A stretch of 64,000 nucleotides of DNA from positions 1 to 64,000 of the forward strand of contig JAUMBQ010000002.1 in assembly GCA_032119595.1 (NCBI GenBank), in the 5' to 3' direction. This document shows positions 63,311 to 64,000 of the stretch, piece after piece. Each line of letters starts with the position of its first letter. Position 1 is the first letter of the stretch. The notes beneath the pieces were generated by a model. It worked only from the letters and a program-made list of their open reading frames with translations, was not told the DNA's origin and searched no databases. The translations under genes were made by a program, and so were the position numbers. This DNA comes from JAGIBJ01 sp032119595. GTDB taxonomy: Bacteria > Actinomycetota > Thermoleophilia > Solirubrobacterales > Solirubrobacteraceae.

Positions 63311-64000
63311 ATGCCCGAGACCAAGACCACCGAAAACGACGCGCCCACCGGAGCATCCTGCTGCGCGCCGTCCGCGCAGGCCACCTGCTGCGAACCGTCG
63401 GCCAAGGGCACGTGCTGCGGCACAGAAGCCACGAGTCAGGGTGGCTGTGGCTGCTCGGCAGGGGAGGCGACGGCCCCGCCGGTCGACGCGGGCACGCTGA
63501 CTGAGACCGTCCGCGCCCGCTACGCCGCTGCGGCGAAGGAAGTCACCGGCGGCGGCGACGCCACCGCGGGTGGTGCCTCCTGCTGCGGTTCGCCCGGCTC
63601 CGTCATCACGCCGGAGCAGCGAGCGGTCTTTGGCGAAGCGCTCTACGGCGACGACCATCGCGCTCTCCCAAGCAACGCCGTCCTCGCGTCGCTGGGCTGT
63701 GGGAATCCGACGGCGGTCGCCGAGTTGGCTGAGGGTGAGACCGTGCTCGATCTCGGCAGTGGCGGCGGAATCGACGTCCTGCTGTCCGCCAAGCGCGTCG
63801 GGGCGACGGGCAAGGCCTATGGGCTCGACATGACCGACGAGATGCTCGACCTCGCCCGGGCCAACCAGGCCGAGTCTGGCGTGACCAACGTCGAGTTCTT
63901 GAAGGGCAGCATCGAGGCGATCCCACTGCCGGATGCGTCGGTCGACGTGATCATCAGCAACTGCGTCATCAACCTGGCTGGCGACAAGTCAAACGTGCTC
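63311..64000 (+). CDS. arsM: Arsenite S-adenosylmethionine methyltransferase (partial, runs off the window)
   Basis: 230 codons are visible. The N terminus has Cys pairs at residues 17-18, 26-27, 35-36 and 91-92 and CGC at 46-48, a cysteine-rich lead typical of actinobacterial ArsM and able to bind As(III). The AdoMet domain follows: VLDLGSGGGIDVLLSA near residue 145 and ISNCVINLAGD near 217, whose Cys corresponds to a catalytic Cys of ArsM. ATG at 63311 follows AAGGA; GTG at 63308 is also possible. The C-terminal arsenic-binding Cys lies beyond the window. Confidence 0.92.
   Translation, partial: MPETKTTENDAPTGASCCAPSAQATCCEPSAKGTCCGTEATSQGGCGCSAGEATAPPVDAGTLTETVRARYAAAAKEVTGGGDATAGGASCCGSPGSVITPEQRAVFGEALYGDDHRALPSNAVLASLGCGNPTAVAELAEGETVLDLGSGGGIDVLLSAKRVGATGKAYGLDMTDEMLDLARANQAESGVTNVEFLKGSIEAIPLPDASVDVIISNCVINLAGDKSNVL

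Overview
The window is one continuous stretch of very GC-rich chromosomal DNA from a bacterium. It most likely belongs to a deep-branching actinobacterium of the Thermoleophilia/Solirubrobacterales type. Actinobacterial hallmarks are a GarA/FtsR pair, a close FadE5 homologue, an RsiG-like protein, a c-di-AMP riboswitch in front of a cell-wall protein and an ArsM with a cysteine-rich N terminus. The 23S rRNA lacks the roughly 100-nt helix-54a insertion found in most high-GC actinobacteria, which argues for an early branch. The lineage call is inference; the gene calls are mostly firm. No tRNA gene and no CRISPR array was recognised.

Layout. 1-3.7 kb: 3' end of 16S, 23S and 5S rRNA with a tRNA-free spacer, a long processing stem around 23S and a terminator. 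3.7-4.6 kb: non-coding, with repeats and hairpins. 4.6-11.7 kb: murA followed by a tightly overlapping histidine operon hisZ-hisG-hisD-hisB-hisH-hisA-hisF (hisC, hisI and hisE are absent here). 11.8-13.3 kb: a reverse-strand beta-propeller protein. 13.4-19.4 kb: cca, then the cell-division-linked set pgeF-yggS-sepF-proC-yggT-lspA-rluD. 19.5-26.7 kb: rpsB-tsf-pyrH-frr-uppS-cdsA-dxr-rseP, the classic translation/envelope/isoprenoid operon. 26.8-34.3 kb: an accessory block (ion channel, HAD phosphatase, divergent fadE5/aidB, a TetR regulator, an APC permease) lying between rseP and ispG, which are often neighbours. 34.4-41.9 kb: ispG, a DyP-type peroxidase, a phosphofructokinase, ohr, a secreted glycosidase-like protein and sodA.

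42.0-46.2 kb: proS-pgsA, then a 90-residue RsiG-like protein carrying a c-di-GMP-binding signature, a zinc-ribbon/FHA protein of the GarA/OdhI type and a MerR regulator of the FtsR type. 46.3-51.9 kb: a membrane protein with a sigma-region-4-like HTH, a hotdog thioesterase, an array of three long palindromes, a proline-rich repeat membrane protein, nadE and its small membrane partner. 52.1-57.2 kb: an ECF sigma factor, an intrinsic terminator, a c-di-AMP (ydaO-type) riboswitch controlling an RlpA-like wall protein, two tandem SGNH esterases, an alpha/beta hydrolase and HU. 57.5-60.2 kb: an S4-domain protein, a DUF3105 protein, an atypical SDR and a VapBC-type toxin-antitoxin pair. 60.4-64.0 kb: an arsenic detoxification locus, arsJ-gapdh on the reverse strand diverging from arsR-arsM, the last gene running off the window.

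How the genes work together. The first half is housekeeping, packed as translationally coupled units with ATGA, GTGA or similar stop/start overlaps. The second half is richer in regulation: c-di-GMP (RsiG-like), c-di-AMP (riboswitch), FHA signalling, an ECF sigma factor, TetR and ArsR operators and a toxin-antitoxin operator. The most coherent accessory system is the ars locus. GAPDH with ArsJ would remove arsenate as 1-arseno-3-phosphoglycerate, while ArsM would methylate arsenite, under one ArsR-type repressor.
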